In this document: positions 22,468-30,736 of the stretch, one piece after another
Layout of the letters: each line of letters opens with the position of its first letter
How positions within the stretch are numbered: the stretch's first letter is position 1
NCBI GenBank assembly: GCA_964547105.1
Contig: CAZJLO010000021.1
Coordinates: 1 to 30,802, forward strand
Source of the DNA: RXOA01 sp964547105
Lineage (GTDB): Bacteria; Bipolaricaulota; Bipolaricaulia; UBA7950; UBA9294
DNA: 30,802 nucleotides
Reading direction: 5' to 3'
Notes under the pieces: generated by a model
The model's database searches: none
Seen by the model: only the letters and a program-made list of their open reading frames with translations
Told to the model about the DNA's origin: nothing
Program-made: the position numbers and the translations under genes

Positions 22468-23163
22468 ATCGAGACCTTACGAGAGGTCCTTGAAGTCACG
22501 CCGACGATCCTCCGCGCTTCGCTGATCAACCTGCAACTGGTGTTCGCGCTGCTTGCGGTCGGACTGGTCATCGGAACGGTCGTTGCCGTTCTCCAGGTAT
22601 ACGGGGGACGCGCGGCCTCGAAGATCGCGTATTTGTACGAGTGGATCTTTCGCAGCATCCCGGCGCTGGTCCTGATCTTCCTGTTCTACTTCGGTCCGGC
22701 GAAGTTCGGATGGTACATCAATGCGTTCCAGGCTGCCGTGCTTGCGCTGGGTCTACGGTCGTCCGCCTACCAATCACAAATCTTCCGCGGGGCGATCGAA
22801 GCGATTCCCGGCGGGCAGATGATGGCCGCCCGCTCGATGGGGATGGGAAAACTTCGGGCCGTGATTTCGATTATTCTGCCGCAGGCGTTCCGCCTTTCGA
22901 TCGCCGGATGGACGAACGAGTTTTCGTCGGTGATCAAAGACACGACGCTGGTGTATGCAGCGGGGTACACCGAGATCTTGCGGACGGCCCGAGCGGTTTA
23001 CGATACGAAGATCTACCTCACGCTGCCGACGTTGATTCTTGTGGCGATCGTCTTTCTGATCTTCACGTATGCGGGTAATCGAGCGCTCGGCCTGCTCGAG
23101 CGGAAAGTCGCGACCCCCGGCCTACAGATGCCGGGAGCGGCGGGAAGAATGGAGCGAACCTGA
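22468..23163 (+). CDS. ABC transporter permease (polar amino acid), apparent ATC start
   Basis: About 231-aa HisM/GlnP-type membrane subunit. It carries the first transmembrane helix 'INLQLVFALLAVGLVIGTVV', then 'YEWIFRSIPALVLIFLFYFG'. The coupling region is the EAA motif, 'EAIPGGQMMAARSMGMGKLR'. If the first GTG (22540) were used, the protein would begin inside helix 1, so I extend to 22468. There GGGGAGG is followed five bases later by ATC, and no ATG, GTG or TTG is available in this frame; the frame stops at 22453. This could be a genuine rare ATC start, a sequence error of ATG, or a point mutation. The stop overlaps the ATPase gene start. Confidence 0.8.
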   Translation: METLREVLEVTPTILRASLINLQLVFALLAVGLVIGTVVAVLQVYGGRAASKIAYLYEWIFRSIPALVLIFLFYFGPAKFGWYINAFQAAVLALGLRSSAYQSQIFRGAIEAIPGGQMMAARSMGMGKLRAVISIILPQAFRLSIAGWTNEFSSVIKDTTLVYAAGYTEILRTARAVYDTKIYLTLPTLILVAIVFLIFTYAGNRALGLLERKVATPGLQMPGAAGRMERT

Positions 23164-23915
23164 TGCCCCTGCTCAAAGCAGAGAATATCCACAAGCGCTA
23201 TGGAACAGAAGAGGTGCTCAAGGGCGTATCGATTGAGCTTGAGAGAGGAGAAACCAAGGTTATCATCGGGCCATCAGGCACCGGCAAGAGCACGCTGCTT
23301 CGCTGTGTCAACCAACTGACCGTTCCGGATCAAGGCCGCGTGTGGCTCGACGAGATTGAGTTGACGCGGCCTCACGCCGACATCAATGCGCTGCGAGCGC
23401 AGATCGGTTTTGTCTTTCAGAGCTTCAACCTGTTCGCGCACTTGACGGCCTTGCAGAACGTACGTATTGGGCCGAGAAGAGTCCGTGGACTCGGGAAGGA
23501 CGAAGCAACGAAGCTGGCGATGGAAGAATTGGAACGGGTCGGGCTTGGGGAGAAGGCGGCGGCGTATCCGGCGCAGCTCTCCGGTGGGCAGCAGCAGCGA
23601 GTCTCGATAGCCAGGGCACTTGCAATGTGTCCCAAACTGATCCTGTTTGATGAACCGACATCGGCGCTCGATCCGGAGCTGATCGGAGAGGTTCTCGAGG
23701 TGATGATCGATCTTGCCAAGGATGGGATGACGATGCTTGTCGTGTCCCATGAGATGGGGTTTGCCGGCTCGGTAGCCGACGAGATCGTGTTCATGGAAAG
23801 CGGCGTCATCGTCGAGCAGGGGCCGCCGGAGAAGCTGTTCCGCACTCCCACGCACCCGCGCACCGGGGAGTTCCTCCACAAGATCACGGAATTGTACGGG
23901 GGGGCGGAGACGTGA
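23163..23915 (+). CDS. ABC transporter ATP-binding protein (polar amino acid)
   Basis: 250-aa GlnQ/HisP-type ATPase that powers uptake through the two flanking permeases. It has a complete set of motifs: Walker A GPSGTGKST from residue 36, Q-loop 'IGFVFQSFNLFAHLT', signature LSGGQQQR, Walker B 'LILFDEPTSALDPE' and switch His in 'LVVSHEMGFA'. It ends with 'PTHPRTGEFL', a tail common in this group. ATG 23163 overlaps the last base of the preceding stop. Its own stop overlaps the GTG of the second permease (GTGA), so the three genes are translationally coupled. Confidence 0.95.
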   Translation: MPLLKAENIHKRYGTEEVLKGVSIELERGETKVIIGPSGTGKSTLLRCVNQLTVPDQGRVWLDEIELTRPHADINALRAQIGFVFQSFNLFAHLTALQNVRIGPRRVRGLGKDEATKLAMEELERVGLGEKAAAYPAQLSGGQQQRVSIARALAMCPKLILFDEPTSALDPELIGEVLEVMIDLAKDGMTMLVVSHEMGFAGSVADEIVFMESGVIVEQGPPEKLFRTPTHPRTGEFLHKITELYGGAET

Positions 23916-24586
23916 GCTTTGCCTTTGATTGGACGTACCTACCGAGGCTGGCGGGCGGCCTTGTGATCACCCTGGAAGTGACGGCGGCCGCAATCGCGAT
24001 GGGATTCGTGATCGGTGTGCTGCTTGCCCTCGGAAGGGTGTACGGTAAGCGACTCGCCTGCGGCGCATGCAGCCTGTACATTCAAGTCTTCCGCGGCACG
24101 CCACTGCTTGTGCAGTTGTTTATCATCTACTTCGGGCTTCCGACGGTGGGGATCCGTTTCTCGGCATTGACAAGCGGTATCCTTGCACTGGGATTGAACA
24201 CGGGTGCCTATCAGGCCGAATACTTCCGCGGTGCGATCCAGGCGGTTCGAGGCGGGCAGATGATGGCGGCGCGCTCGATGGGAATGACGTTGCCGCAAGC
24301 GATTCGCCTTGTGGTATTGCCGCAAGCATTCCGCATCGTGATTCCATCGTGGTCGAACGAGCTGATCCTGATGCTGAAATACTCCTCGATTGTGTTTACG
24401 GTCACGGTGCTCGATCTGATGGGCGTGGGAAAAAGGATTGCCTCAAAACACTTCAACTACTTCGAGACGTTTCTGGTCGTGGCGTTGTTTTACATGGCGA
24501 TTGTGTTCATTGTTTCGCAATCCCTCCGTGCCCTCGAGCGAAAGGTGCGGATTCCCGGCCTTGGACGCAGTGAAATGCTTAGGTAG
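23912..24586 (+). CDS. ABC transporter permease (polar amino acid), second subunit
   Basis: 224-aa HisQ/GlnP-type permease starting at GTG 23912, which overlaps the ATPase stop. The helices are evident ('LVITLEVTAAAIAMGFVIGV', 'TPLLVQLFIIYFGLPTVG'), and the EAA region reads 'QAVRGGQMMAARSMGMTLPQ', nearly the same as that of the first permease. Binding-protein, permease, ATPase, permease is a common order for an importer with a heterodimeric membrane part. No terminator with a T-run follows. Confidence 0.93.
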   Translation: MSFAFDWTYLPRLAGGLVITLEVTAAAIAMGFVIGVLLALGRVYGKRLACGACSLYIQVFRGTPLLVQLFIIYFGLPTVGIRFSALTSGILALGLNTGAYQAEYFRGAIQAVRGGQMMAARSMGMTLPQAIRLVVLPQAFRIVIPSWSNELILMLKYSSIVFTVTVLDLMGVGKRIASKHFNYFETFLVVALFYMAIVFIVSQSLRALERKVRIPGLGRSEMLR

Positions 24587-24956
24587 TTGGCGCGAGTTGT
24601 GTTCGGGATCGAGACTGGGTGTTCAGTGCCGGTTGCGAGACGCATAACCTGCACCACGAAGATCGGGTCGAGCAACTCCCTGCGGCATCGCGGGGATGCA
24701 ACGCCCGGATCCGCTGCGCGGTCTTCTTTGTCCACCCGCCTCGCATCGCGCACAGCCCCCCGGCAATTGCTCACATGGACCTCCGGATGGGGGCTGTGCT
24801 TGTCGAGTTCCGAGCCTTCTCGTTACCCCGCCGAGATCCGTCTATGGCGCGGATTGCCGCCATTCCAGCCGAGCGAACGGATGCTCGACAAGGCCCGTCG
24901 GGGCATCTCGGGACGTCTCGGTCGGTTACAATCCCGGAATAGACGGGGGGGGATTC
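24587..24956. other. Gap between importer operon and DMT transporter
   Basis: 370 bp with no credible gene. A long-looped hairpin is present: GCACAGCCCCC (24750-24760) pairs with GGGGGCTGTGC (24789-24799), 11 bp. A TACAAT box (24927-24932) lies near the next gene without a clear -35. I recognise no riboswitch. Confidence 0.5.
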
Positions 24957-25832
24957 TTGGACTGGAGTGCGATTGGCCTTGGGTTGGGAGCGGCGATGTC
25001 GTGGGGCATTGCCCAAGTGGTCATGAAGCCCGGGCTTGCGTCCATGGACGCTGTGACGTTCGCGTTCCTGCGCCCGGTCGTCGCTCTCTTGTTCATCATT
25101 CCGTTCGTGGTGTTCGCGGATGCGTTCACGTTTGTTTCCGCGTCGGTTTCCGCGGTTGCGGTCGCCGGAGGGGTGCTCAACGCGTTCGTGGGAACAGCGC
25201 TCTATTACTACGCGGTCAAACGCAGTCCGGTTCATCAAGCGGCCAGTTTGGCCAACGCCTCGCCTTTCTGGAGTGTAGCGCTCGCGGTGCTGTTTCTTGG
25301 CGAGTCGCCATCTGCTGCCACATTCGGCGCCGGCGCACTGGTCGTTGCCGGAAGCTACCTTCTGATTGCCCGCCGCTCACGTGACAGACAATCGGCCGGC
25401 TACCTGCTCCCGCGGCTTGCCGCGCTGGCGACAGGACTTCTGTGGGGATTCACAGCGGCGGTCCCCGCCAAGTACTGCCTGACGCGAGGCATGAGCGGGG
25501 CCACCTACGAGCTGATCCTTGTGGCGAGTGCCGGGATCTGTTGGGCGGCGGTTGCCGCGCCGAAAATCCTCCGTCACGGGATGCGGGTCAGCCGCACCGG
25601 ATGGCTATACGTGATCGTTTCTTCCGTTCTCGGATTCTTTGTCGGCTGGATCCTGTGGCTGGAGGCGCTTGGTCGAGTAGATGCGAGCGTTCTGGGTCCG
25701 GTCAATGGCGCCACGGCGCTGTTTGCGTTTGCATTCGGGATGTTGTTCTTCAGGGAAAGGCCGACCGGCCGTGCTTACGGCGGCGCCCTGTTGATCTTTG
25801 CCGGTGTGGTCGTGGTCTCGCTGTTCGGCTAG
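24957..25832 (+). CDS. DMT superfamily (EamA) transporter
   Basis: 291-aa membrane protein with ten predicted helices arranged as two EamA repeats. The first repeat runs from 'IGLGLGAAMSWGIAQVVMKP' to 'GAGALVVAGSYLLIARR' and the second from 'RLAALATGLLWGFTAAVPAK' to 'GGALLIFAGVVVVSLFG'. Characteristic elements include 'ASPFWSVALAVLFLGE' and 'LFAFAFGMLFFRERP'. Family members export amino acids, nucleotide-sugars or other metabolites; the substrate is open. The TTG at 24957 follows GGGGGGGGA closely. Starting at the next ATG (24994) would remove half of the first helix, and longer readings upstream are not protein-like. It converges with the desulfidase gene, whose stop codon overlaps its own stop by four bases. 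Confidence 0.87.
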   Translation: MDWSAIGLGLGAAMSWGIAQVVMKPGLASMDAVTFAFLRPVVALLFIIPFVVFADAFTFVSASVSAVAVAGGVLNAFVGTALYYYAVKRSPVHQAASLANASPFWSVALAVLFLGESPSAATFGAGALVVAGSYLLIARRSRDRQSAGYLLPRLAALATGLLWGFTAAVPAKYCLTRGMSGATYELILVASAGICWAAVAAPKILRHGMRVSRTGWLYVIVSSVLGFFVGWILWLEALGRVDASVLGPVNGATALFAFAFGMLFFRERPTGRAYGGALLIFAGVVVVSLFG

Positions 25833-27148
25833 CGGTTGGCCTGGGCCTGGGCCTGGTCCCGGGTGCTCGGACCATTTCGCTGTTCGATCATCTCGATCAT
25901 CAACCGGTCAAGTCCCGCCAAGCCTCTTTCGTTCAGCCGGGCGAGGTTGTCTACGGTATCTTCCACCGTGGCGGCGATCACCCCTTGAGCGCGGTCGATG
26001 CCCTTCCCACGGAGCGATAGCATCGCTGATAAGTACGCCTCGTGCGCTGCCGTGCCGACCTTGAGCGCGCAGCTTTCTTTGGCTCCATCACAGAACAGAC
26101 CGGCAGTGTTTGCCAACAGGGTGCGGATGGCGCGGTCCGCCGTCAGTGCGTCGGCCTCGAATAGACGGCAGATCCCCGCAGCGGCACCCGCTCCTGCAGC
26201 GATGACGCAGCCGCACACCGGAGCAAGTCGTCCGATCCTATGCTTGACGTAGCTTGTGACCAGATGACTGGCGAGCAGGCCGTGGGCGAGCACCCGATCG
26301 GGAAGGGCATGCTCTCGCGCGACCAGCGAAACGGGGAGAATCGCAGTAATTCCAGCGTTTCCGCTCCCCGAACTGCTCATGACCGGAAGCGTTGATCCCC
26401 GCATGCGCGCCTCGGCGGCGGCGACGCACTCGATGCGAATGCGAAATCCTAGGTCGGGGGAGGAAACGATGTCCGATAGAGCGCCGGCAAGACTGCCGCC
26501 TTGCTCCGACATGAGTGATAACCCTTCTTCGCAAACGGCCTGATTCATCTCGACGCCGCTCAGCAAGTAGCTCCGAGCGACATCGTCGACATGATCCGCA
26601 AGGGAATAGAGATCAGCAAACGACGTTTCGAGCGTGGCCGATGTCGGCACGGAAGGAAGGCTTGAGGAATCGGCTTCGTTCTGATAGACGATCTTCCCAT
26701 CGAGCAAGACCTCGGAGATCGTCCCGTGTTCGCGAAGAATGATCGCCGTGGCGGTGTGGTCCCTCGTGCTAACCTTCGCTTCCACAAACACCCCGGCGCG
26801 ATCAGGGGCGCTTTCCACGCTGACCGCACCGGTCGCGGCCCAAGAGAGCGCCTGGCGGACATGTGCCTCATCACAGTTCTCCAAGGATTGCAGGCCCTTC
26901 TGGGCGCACCCGCAGAACACGGCAAGCGCTGCGGCAATCGCCGAACCACGCGCGCCGGTGACGCCGGGTATGCCGACATCGATTCCGTTTTTGTAGACGC
27001 AATCGCTCAGACGAACGCGTACGGATTCAATCCCGCTGCGATCGCCGACTTCGTCACTCGCGCGGGAAACGGCGAGCGCAACTGCGCCGGGCTCGGTACA
27101 TCCGAGTGCGGGAATGACTTCCGTTGAGAGGAACTGCATGATCTTCAT
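25829..27148 (-). CDS. cyuA: L-cysteine desulfidase (CyuA/UPF0597 family)
   Basis: 439-aa iron-sulfur enzyme that splits L-cysteine into pyruvate, ammonia and sulfide, typically in anaerobes. 'ALGCTEPGAVALA' near the start (C17) is the family signature. Probable [4Fe-4S] ligands are C312/C314, C353 and C360, the last two in 'GLFCDGAKESCALK' with the seven-residue spacing of archaeal L-cysteine desulfidase. The 'SGSGNAGITAILPV' segment resembles the serine-dehydratase alpha fold. It should be cytosolic and oxygen-labile, and would supply sulfide or remove cysteine. GGAGG lies five bases before the ATG. A promoter and a dyad lie just upstream. It is divergent from the foldase gene. The family is confident, although serine dehydration is a possible alternative activity. 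Confidence 0.88.
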   Translation of the reverse strand: MKIMQFLSTEVIPALGCTEPGAVALAVSRASDEVGDRSGIESVRVRLSDCVYKNGIDVGIPGVTGARGSAIAAALAVFCGCAQKGLQSLENCDEAHVRQALSWAATGAVSVESAPDRAGVFVEAKVSTRDHTATAIILREHGTISEVLLDGKIVYQNEADSSSLPSVPTSATLETSFADLYSLADHVDDVARSYLLSGVEMNQAVCEEGLSLMSEQGGSLAGALSDIVSSPDLGFRIRIECVAAAEARMRGSTLPVMSSSGSGNAGITAILPVSLVAREHALPDRVLAHGLLASHLVTSYVKHRIGRLAPVCGCVIAAGAGAAAGICRLFEADALTADRAIRTLLANTAGLFCDGAKESCALKVGTAAHEAYLSAMLSLRGKGIDRAQGVIAATVEDTVDNLARLNERGLAGLDRLMIEMIEQRNGPSTRDQAQAQANR

Positions 27149-27169
27149 TCAACCCTCCGGGGAGCAAAT

Positions 27170-27220
27170 CCGGTATGCGTAGTGAGAAGGGACAATACCG
27201 GCAATCGCCTCGTGACGCAA
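27170..27220 (-). promoter_or_regulatory. Promoter and operator-like dyad of the cysteine desulfidase gene
   Basis: On the minus strand TTGCGT (27215-27220), a 17-bp spacer and TATTGT (27192-27197) predict a start near 27185. The inverted repeat CCGGTA (27170-27175) / TACCGG (27196-27201) is centred on that point and overlaps the -10, as expected for a repressor site. Confidence 0.4.
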
Positions 27221-27259
27221 TCCTCGGCTTGCGGGGTCTTGTGGCGGAGGGTCGGCTAT

Positions 27260-27288
27260 TTGAGGGATAATGATCTGTTGCGTATTCT
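27260..27288 (+). promoter_or_regulatory. Promoter of the membrane foldase gene
   Basis: TTGAGG (27260-27265), a 17-bp spacer and TATTCT (27283-27288). Transcription near 27295 would give a leader of about 24 nt that contains AAAGGAGGG ahead of the ATG at 27319. Confidence 0.5.
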
Positions 27289-27318
27289 TGGAGACAATGG
27301 CAAAAGGAGGGTTCCCAT

Positions 27319-28839
27319 ATGGAATCGTGGCTGCTCAAAGGTCTTGCTGTGGCACTGGCGATTGTGCTGGTCGTGTTGGGAGTCGGGATGTTGACGGACA
27401 CCGGAGATGAGGGCGATCCCGCCCCCGCTGCGGAGGCGGTCCTCGTTGTGCCGGGAGATACCGCACCTGCAGAGGAGGCTGTCGCACCGATCGAAGAGGG
27501 TCCCAGCACGCCGGCCGCCGATGCTGGTACGGATTCGCCGGCCCCGGAAGACGGCGAAGTGGTTGCAGTGGAGCGATTCGTCGTGGCCACGGTGGGCGAT
27601 CAGGAAATCGACAACGAACAGCTCGCAGCATCGTATGCCGACGTCTACACGTACTATGGGAACTTCTATGCGCAGTTCGGGATGGACATCGCAGAGTTCA
27701 TGGCGACATTGGATGGACGCTACATGGATCTTGCGATTCAGGCTCAAGCGTTGGACATCTTGATCCGCGTTGGAGTCTACGAACTCGAAGCGGCGTCTCG
27801 CGGCATCTCGATCGATCCAGCCGAAGCGCAGCAGCAATTCGACATCCTCTATGCGGAGTACCTGGCCTCCAACGATTTGACGGAAGAAGACCTTGGCTAC
27901 TATCTGTCGTTGCAAGGATCGTCGCTCGAGGAATTCAAGTCGGACGCATTGCTGAACATCGGACGGGGCATGCTCGAGGAGCAGATTCGCGACGCGGTCG
28001 TGGGACAAGTCGCTGTCAGCGATGAGGACCTCGGGGCCTATTTCGCCGCGCACCTCTCTGAGTTCGAAACGGAAGAACAAGTCCGGGCATCTCACATTCT
28101 TGTGTCGGATTCCACTGTCGCCGAAGACATCCTTGCTCGGCTGGAAGCGGGAGAAGCGTTCGAAGACCTGGCGATCGAGCTGTCGGAGGATCCCGGGAGC
28201 GCTTCGTCCGGCGGTGACCTCGGCTGGTTCGGAAGGAACCAGATGGTGCCCGAATTCGAAGATGCCGCGTTCTCGCTTGCGGTTGGCGAAATGAGCGGTC
28301 TTGTCGAAAGCGACTACGGGTTCCACATCATTCTCGTGACCGGCAAGCAGGAAGCCTACACTCCGACGTTGGAAGAGATGGAGGAAGAAGTCCGAGCGGC
28401 CGCTGTGTTGGAGGCTGCAGAGGCAGCATTCGTCGGCTGGTATGACGAAATGCGAGCTTCCGGAATTCTGGACATCCGTATCGAGCCGCTGGGAGCGTTC
28501 TACTGGTACACGGTGAACCCGGTGGAAGGTCTTGAGAAGCTTCAGCAACTGGTCGATTCCGGCGGATCGGACGATCCGTACCTTGCGTTCTATCTTGGCC
28601 GTCTCTACGAGGAACAGATCACCCTGCTGGACGGTGAACTGACAGCATTGGAGGCGCTGGAGAGCCCAACCGCCGAAGACACCGGCCGGGTTGCCGAACT
28701 CAGCACACAGCTTGATGCCTACATTGCTCAAGGAGCCGCGGCGTACGAGATGTACGCGGCCGAAAACGAGGTTGACGAAGCCTACACGGCAAACATCGAC
28801 CAACTCAGAAGTCTGAGCAGAACGGCGGCGACTCCGTAA
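27319..28839 (+). CDS. Membrane-anchored SurA/PrsA-like peptidyl-prolyl isomerase
   Basis: 506 aa. Residues about 5-26 form an uncleaved-looking membrane anchor without a lipobox. Residues 27 to about 82 are an acidic Ala/Pro/Glu linker. A SurA_N-type helical chaperone domain (about 85-235, beginning 'VVATVGDQEIDNEQL') precedes a parvulin rotamase domain (about 254-342; 'ASHILV', 'SSGGDLGWFGRNQMVPEFED', 'SDYGFHIILV'). Residues about 350-506 form a helical tail. It should assist folding of exported proteins on the outer face of the cytoplasmic membrane. Its rotamase domain closely resembles the free parvulin at 2.9 kb. GGAGGG precedes the ATG, a promoter lies upstream, and a hairpin terminator follows. 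Confidence 0.92.
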   Translation: MESWLLKGLAVALAIVLVVLGVGMLTDTGDEGDPAPAAEAVLVVPGDTAPAEEAVAPIEEGPSTPAADAGTDSPAPEDGEVVAVERFVVATVGDQEIDNEQLAASYADVYTYYGNFYAQFGMDIAEFMATLDGRYMDLAIQAQALDILIRVGVYELEAASRGISIDPAEAQQQFDILYAEYLASNDLTEEDLGYYLSLQGSSLEEFKSDALLNIGRGMLEEQIRDAVVGQVAVSDEDLGAYFAAHLSEFETEEQVRASHILVSDSTVAEDILARLEAGEAFEDLAIELSEDPGSASSGGDLGWFGRNQMVPEFEDAAFSLAVGEMSGLVESDYGFHIILVTGKQEAYTPTLEEMEEEVRAAAVLEAAEAAFVGWYDEMRASGILDIRIEPLGAFYWYTVNPVEGLEKLQQLVDSGGSDDPYLAFYLGRLYEEQITLLDGELTALEALESPTAEDTGRVAELSTQLDAYIAQGAAAYEMYAAENEVDEAYTANIDQLRSLSRTAATP

Positions 28840-28871
28840 ACGCGTGACAAGCAAGCCACGATGTGGGATTG

Positions 28872-28924
28872 CGCCCCATTGGAAGCGACGGTGGCCACCG
28901 TGTTCCGATGGGGCGACTCCTTTT
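28872..28924 (+). terminator. Intrinsic terminator of the foldase gene
   Basis: A 12-bp stem with one G·T pair (28872-28883 with 28904-28915) encloses a second self-complementary segment ACGGTGGCCACCGT. It is followed by ACTCCTTTTC with four T, the best intrinsic terminator in the window, 33 bp after the stop. Confidence 0.6.
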
Positions 28925-29395
28925 CACGCCTGAGACGCCGCCTGACGTGTTTTCGGTGCGGCTGAAAGCTGTGTGTGTTCCCCCCGCGGGATATCGTGGT
29001 CTGCGACATCCGCGGTCAGGGTGCCGGCGGCGAGGTGCGGATGATGAGCGCCTTTCGGGGAGATCGGGAATGACGTAAACGACCGGGTTATAGTGCTTCC
29101 CGGAGAAATGCGCGGCAGGTGACCGGCTCGCGGCGGGAATTCGCGAGGGACGCCCCTGAGGTTGAGATGACCATCGGCGGCTTGTTGAGTGGGAAGGCGA
29201 TGGGTGGACGGCGAAGTGACGTCGCCGGAGTACCTGGCGAGATTCCTTAATGCCGGCGGGGGCATGGATGGATGTGGATGCGCTCCACGACCCGGCGTAC
29301 GCGCTCGGCCGCCTGTTGGCCGTGACACGGAGGCTCCCGCGCTGTTTGCCCCGTTGACGGGGAATTCATCCGGAGTGGAAGAGAGGAGAGACGCT
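28925..29395. other. Gene-poor stretch between foldase and carbonic anhydrase
   Basis: About 470 bp with no credible complete gene. A short frame at about 29264-29350 reads like 'MDVDALHDPAYALGRLLAV', and an adjacent frame reads 'VDGEVTSPEYLARFLNAGG'. Both lack an SD. A TATAGT box (29089-29094) has no clear -35. Confidence 0.4.
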
Positions 29396-30001
29396 ATGTC
29401 GGACGGAACCAACTCTTGGGCTCGGCTGCTTGAGGGGAACCAGCGATTCGTCGGCGGAGAATCGATCCGGCGGGGGACGACGGAGGCGGACCGCAGAGAG
29501 CTTCTCAGCGGGCAATCCCCGTTTGCCGCCATCCTATCGTGCTCGGATTCGCGCGTGCCGCCGGAGATCGTCTTCAATGCCGGAGTCGGCGAGCTGTTCG
29601 TGGTCCGATCGGCGGGACACGTCCTGGATCCGGTGGCGCTCGGCAGTCTGATCTACGCGGTCGATCATCTCCGGGTTCCGCTGGTGATGATTCTTGGCCA
29701 CAGTGGATGTGGGGCGGTGGGTGCGGCCGTGTCGCAGTCAAGACAGCGTGCAAACGAACGCGCGGAAGAACCACGAGAAGCCGCCGATGCATTGCGTCCG
29801 ATTCTCGATCTGATCGCTCCGGCGATATGGGCGGCCGGGGTGGACGCCGACGTGGACGCCGTGACGCGACAGCATGTCATCCTCACCCGGGACAGGCTTC
29901 AGGAACATCCATGCATTGCCGCCAAGCAGGACCAAGCGCGCGTGGATGTGATCGGCGCGTTCTACGATCTTGCTTCAGGACGGGTGACTCGGCTCCCGTA
30001 A
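29396..30001 (+). CDS. Beta-class carbonic anhydrase
   Basis: 201-aa zinc enzyme interconverting CO2 and bicarbonate. The metal ligands are C49 (CSDSR), H102 and C105 ('GHSGCGAV'), and the catalytic dyad is D51/R53. It starts 'WARLLEGNQRFVGGE', a stretch common in the single-domain bacterial beta enzymes, and has the 'IVFNAGVGELFVVRSAGHV' core. It has no signal peptide, so it is cytosolic, supplying bicarbonate for carboxylations or buffering pH. The ATG at 29396 follows GAGAGGAGAG. A longer reading from 29189 is not protein-like. It converges with the small lipoprotein gene. Confidence 0.94.
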   Translation: MSDGTNSWARLLEGNQRFVGGESIRRGTTEADRRELLSGQSPFAAILSCSDSRVPPEIVFNAGVGELFVVRSAGHVLDPVALGSLIYAVDHLRVPLVMILGHSGCGAVGAAVSQSRQRANERAEEPREAADALRPILDLIAPAIWAAGVDADVDAVTRQHVILTRDRLQEHPCIAAKQDQARVDVIGAFYDLASGRVTRLP

Positions 30002-30088
30002 CCTGCTCTCACAGCACAGGCCGTTCACCGAACGGTACCGACGAGGCCGATCATGCATCATCCTGGGGTGGATGAGCCCGACAACCAG

Positions 30089-30439
30089 TCACTCCGTGGC
30101 GGCCGGCCAGCACAGCGCACTGTCGAGATCCTCGAACTCCCTCATCGTACGCATTCGGCCGTCGGCACAACGGATGCCCTGTACCTCTCCTCCCTCGACA
30201 AGCATCACCAGCGTGATGTCATGCGTTTCTTCGACAAGGATGTGCGCCTCGTACCACGGTCCGTTGCGAAGGAGGGAGGTCACCTCGGCGCTGACACCGC
30301 GGGTCTCTGCAATCGATGCTGCCATCTGCTCTGCGATCGCCATCGCGTCCGATCTTCCGAGCGTCTTGCTGCGGCATCCGGACAGGGAAACGGCAAGCAA
30401 AAGCGCCAAGCACAGGACCATTCCTGAACGACGAAGCAT
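30089..30439 (-). CDS. Small lipoprotein, unknown function
   Basis: About 116 aa. A lipoprotein signal peptide has a Leu/Ala core ('MVLCLALLLAVSLSGC') ending in the lipobox LSG-C. The mature part is about 94 aa ('AMAIAEQMAASIAETRGVSA', 'WYEAHILVEETHDITLVMLV', 'VQGIRCADGRMRTMREFED'). This alpha/beta mixture has no family I recognise. The start is decided by the SD: GGAGG abuts a TTG at 30445 but stands six bases from the in-frame ATG at 30437-30439. It has no operon partner in the window. Its role at the cell envelope is unknown. Confidence 0.75.
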   Translation of the reverse strand: MLRRSGMVLCLALLLAVSLSGCRSKTLGRSDAMAIAEQMAASIAETRGVSAEVTSLLRNGPWYEAHILVEETHDITLVMLVEGGEVQGIRCADGRMRTMREFEDLDSALCWPAATE

Positions 30440-30736
30440 AACCAACCTCCTTCAACATCGCGTTCTCACGGTTACGATACACCGTCCGCCCGTGGGTCTC
30501 CAGTGATTCGTCGCCGAAAAGTCCACCAATGGTGCGAGAAGCCGTCAGGCTCGGCTACGGAAGAAGCGGCGCTCACGCGATTCGCCGGGCGGTATGCGCT
30601 ACGAGCAGCGTGGCATCATCTGCTGTAGGGCACTCCCAGCGCTTTGTTCGAATCCCGTTTGGCGTACAAGACACGTCTCTTTCGAACTTTCCGTAGTGCG
30701 CTTCTTATTAGCATTTGATGTGCGTTGCCTTGCCGA
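30440..30736. other. Gap before the window edge
   Basis: About 300 bp with no credible gene. It contains a GTTCGAATCCC stretch like a tRNA T-loop (near 30647-30657) but no matching stems. Confidence 0.4.

Noticed and set aside
24587..24956. Riboswitch upstream of the DMT transporter
   Set aside because: A hairpin is present, but no conserved core of a known riboswitch class was recognised.
27256..28854. 532-codon minus-strand open frame
   Set aside because: It is an antisense shadow of the foldase gene. The + strand has the domain signatures, SD, promoter and terminator.
30640..30670. tRNA gene suggested by GTTCGAATCCC
   Set aside because: The bases flanking the T-loop-like stretch do not form a T-stem. 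No complementary acceptor strand, D-arm or anticodon arm was found on either strand.
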